This document shows, one piece after another, positions 5,951-6,784 of a stretch of 6,784 bases of DNA; the first letter of the stretch is position 1; each line of letters starts with the position of its first letter. Both the position numbers and the translations under genes were made by a program. Origin of the DNA: JAXDLH01 sp034666705 (GTDB lineage: Bacteria; Chloroflexota; UBA6077; SHYK01); the NCBI GenBank assembly GCA_034666705.1, contig JAXDLH010000350.1, forward strand, positions 1 to 6,784, written 5' to 3'. The notes under the pieces were generated by a model. It was given only the letters and a program-made list of their open reading frames with translations, had not been told where the DNA came from and did no database searches.

Positions 5951-5968
5951 ACTCGTCAATGTGCGAGT
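5951..5968 (-). promoter_or_regulatory. Inverted repeat before the antitoxin gene (candidate operator)
   Basis: ACTCG (5951-5955) and CGAGT (5964-5968) form a perfect 5-base dyad with an 8-base gap, ending 1 base before the ATG at 5949. It overlaps the candidate -10 box, the place expected for an autorepressor site. Short dyads occur by chance, so confidence is limited. Confidence 0.35.
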
Positions 5969-5995
5969 GTAACCGGGCGCAATGAGAGGACACAA
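5966..5995 (-). promoter_or_regulatory. Candidate promoter of the MerR-DUF433/DUF5615 operon
   Basis: On the minus strand TTGTGT (5990-5995) and TACACT (5966-5971) are spaced by 18 bases, a weak to moderate sigma-70 match (three and four of six). Transcription would start near 5958, giving a leader of about 9 bases before the ATG at 5949 or about 27 before the ATG at 5931. Confidence 0.35.
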
Positions 5996-6325
5996 CCCGA
6001 GGCCGGTTCTCTCTGGTGGCGGAGGGCAGCCACCGGACGGCAGCCACGACAGGGCCACACCTATCGGCATCGAACGGTCGATACCGAGGAGTGACGCTCT
6101 TATCTGCTTCCCAGGTTAGGGAGACAGTCCGCGGGCCAGCCCCTTCCAGCCTGTTCCCCCTTTATGATCTAGAAATGTTGCAGATCGGCCTATTCCGAAG
6201 CGTGGTGGGCAAGTCATCCTAAGGAGCTCAGCGTGGTACGCGTAACCAGATCGAAGACGATCCGCAGCGGACGTATCTTGTGCTCCGATACTGACGCTGC
6301 CAGAACCACAGAGATGATCTAAAGA
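5996..6325. other. Stretch without a convincing gene, with two dyads and a tiny candidate ORF
   Basis: Between the antitoxin operon and the right-edge SBP no recognisable protein is found. GGTGGC (6015-6020) pairs with GCCACC (6029-6034) across 8 bases. A longer dyad spans 6063-6086: TCGG and ATCGA pair with TCGAT and CCGA, with one mismatch, around loop ACGG. A plus-strand micro-ORF (GTG 6233 to TAA 6322, 29 residues) has AAGGAG 6 bases upstream, and a -10-like TATGAT lies at 6163-6168 without a good -35. Its product is not recognised and it may be chance. The frame at 6016-6222 also has no recognisable domain. Confidence 0.4.
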
Positions 6326-6359
6326 AGATGCGGGGCGGCCGCGAGGGCCGCCCGCATCT
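6326..6359 (-). terminator. Rho-independent terminator of the third SBP gene
   Basis: A GC-rich stem of about 14 pairs with one bulged G pairs AGATGCGGG.. with ..CCGCATCT around a 5-base loop (6341-6345). On the minus strand it begins 1 base after the stop codon at 6361-6363 and is followed by TTCTTTAG (6318-6325). Stem plus T-rich tail is a standard intrinsic terminator. It confirms that the TGA stop of this gene is a real end. Confidence 0.75.
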
Positions 6360-6360
6360 C

Positions 6361-6784
6361 TCAGTTGAGATCCCAGGTGTTGATGTTCCAGGTGTTGCCG
6401 GCCTGGAGGTACGCGGTGGAGCCGGGGCCGGTGATGCCCTTGCGGAAGGCGTAGACCTGGGGCACGTAGAAGATCGGCAGCACGGGAAGCTGCTCGTCGA
6501 TCAGCTTGACGATCTGGAAGAAGGCGGCCTGGCGTTTGCCCGTCTCCAATTCGTTCGAATACACCCGATACAGGTCATCGTACGCCGGGTTCACGTAATT
6601 GCTGTAGTTACTGCCCGCCCAGGCATTCTGGGTCGTGCCGATCTGCGATTGCCGGAGGCTGCCGGGCGAGGCGATCGAGAAGTTCCAGGGCTTGACCAGC
6701 GAGCCGGGGTAGTTCATTGCCTGCTCGTTGCGATTGGCAGCCGTCTGGAAATACGGCGCCGGGTTCGCCGCCAGGCCGGCCGCG
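6361..6784 (-). CDS. ABC transporter substrate-binding protein, SBP family 5 (C-terminal part; 5' end outside window)
   Basis: The last 140 residues of a third solute-binding protein are visible. The frame is open to the right edge, so the ATG at 6717 is an internal Met and not the start. The C-terminal lobe of SBP_bac_5 is recognised by NPAYDDLY, a helix with KRQAAFFQIVKLIDEQLPVLPIFYV, then AFRKGITGP, and the end WNINTWDLN. The SBP at 3003-4709 has the same succession (GVMPLFW, then IKGVSGP, then IYDWDRT), as does the one at 120-1841 (LWDVS). The stretch YPGSLVKPWNFS and NAWAGSNYSNYVNP is Asn/Ser/Tyr-rich, usual for the ligand-facing C-terminal lobe. It ends in TGA and is followed at once by a terminator, so it is the last gene of its transcript and any permease genes must lie upstream or elsewhere. 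Confidence 0.88.
   Translation of the reverse strand, partial: AAGLAANPAPYFQTAANRNEQAMNYPGSLVKPWNFSIASPGSLRQSQIGTTQNAWAGSNYSNYVNPAYDDLYRVYSNELETGKRQAAFFQIVKLIDEQLPVLPIFYVPQVYAFRKGITGPGSTAYLQAGNTWNINTWDLN

Noticed and set aside
1..6784. CRISPR array, tRNA or rRNA, insertion sequence ends
   Set aside because: Reading both strands showed no regularly spaced direct repeats, cloverleaf with a CCA-type acceptor, rRNA-like stretch or transposase domain.

Overview
The window is GC-rich bacterial DNA carrying lipoprotein genes with standard bacterial lipoboxes. It is dominated by solute-binding proteins of the peptide/nickel ABC transporter type (SBP family 5). Three such genes, a MerR-DUF433/DUF5615 gene pair and no recognisable housekeeping gene would suit a soil or sediment Chloroflexota or a similar lineage. 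That taxonomic guess is inference only. TAA, TAG and TGA are all used as stops, so the standard code applies.

Layout, left to right. A minus-strand SBP lipoprotein (about 120-1841) is followed at the left edge by what may be the first codons of a transporter permease. A roughly 300-base divergent intergenic region separates it from a plus-strand AhpC/TSA-type redoxin (2150-2725). The redoxin reading frame is intact except for one TGA exactly where the catalytic Cys of a CxxC motif belongs. The TGA is followed by a hairpin with the geometry of a bacterial SECIS element, so this is most likely a selenoprotein with a Sec-Gly-Lys-Cys active site. Next comes a structured, palindrome-rich spacer (2726-3002) that ends in a near-consensus sigma-70 promoter. 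That promoter drives a second SBP lipoprotein (3003-4709) with an apparently leaderless start.

Immediately after the second SBP lies a fossil of a type I restriction R subunit (HsdR), about 140 bases long. It is cut off by a convergent two-gene module on the minus strand: a MerR-like HTH protein fused to DUF433 (5284-5949) followed by a DUF5615 PIN-like protein (4870-5271). This is the arrangement of a toxin-antitoxin pair. A non-coding stretch of about 400 bases follows, with several dyads. An intrinsic terminator then serves the C-terminal part of a third SBP gene that runs off the right edge.

The SBPs would capture peptides or other small solutes outside the membrane and pass them to ABC permeases, none of which is clearly visible here. 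The second SBP is transcribed alone, so it is an orphan binding protein. The redoxin probably acts in thiol/peroxide chemistry and has no clear functional link to its neighbours. The HsdR remnant beside a toxin-antitoxin pair marks the 4.7-6.3 kb part as an accessory region with a history of insertion and loss. The best candidate for an undescribed element is the UGA-containing redoxin.
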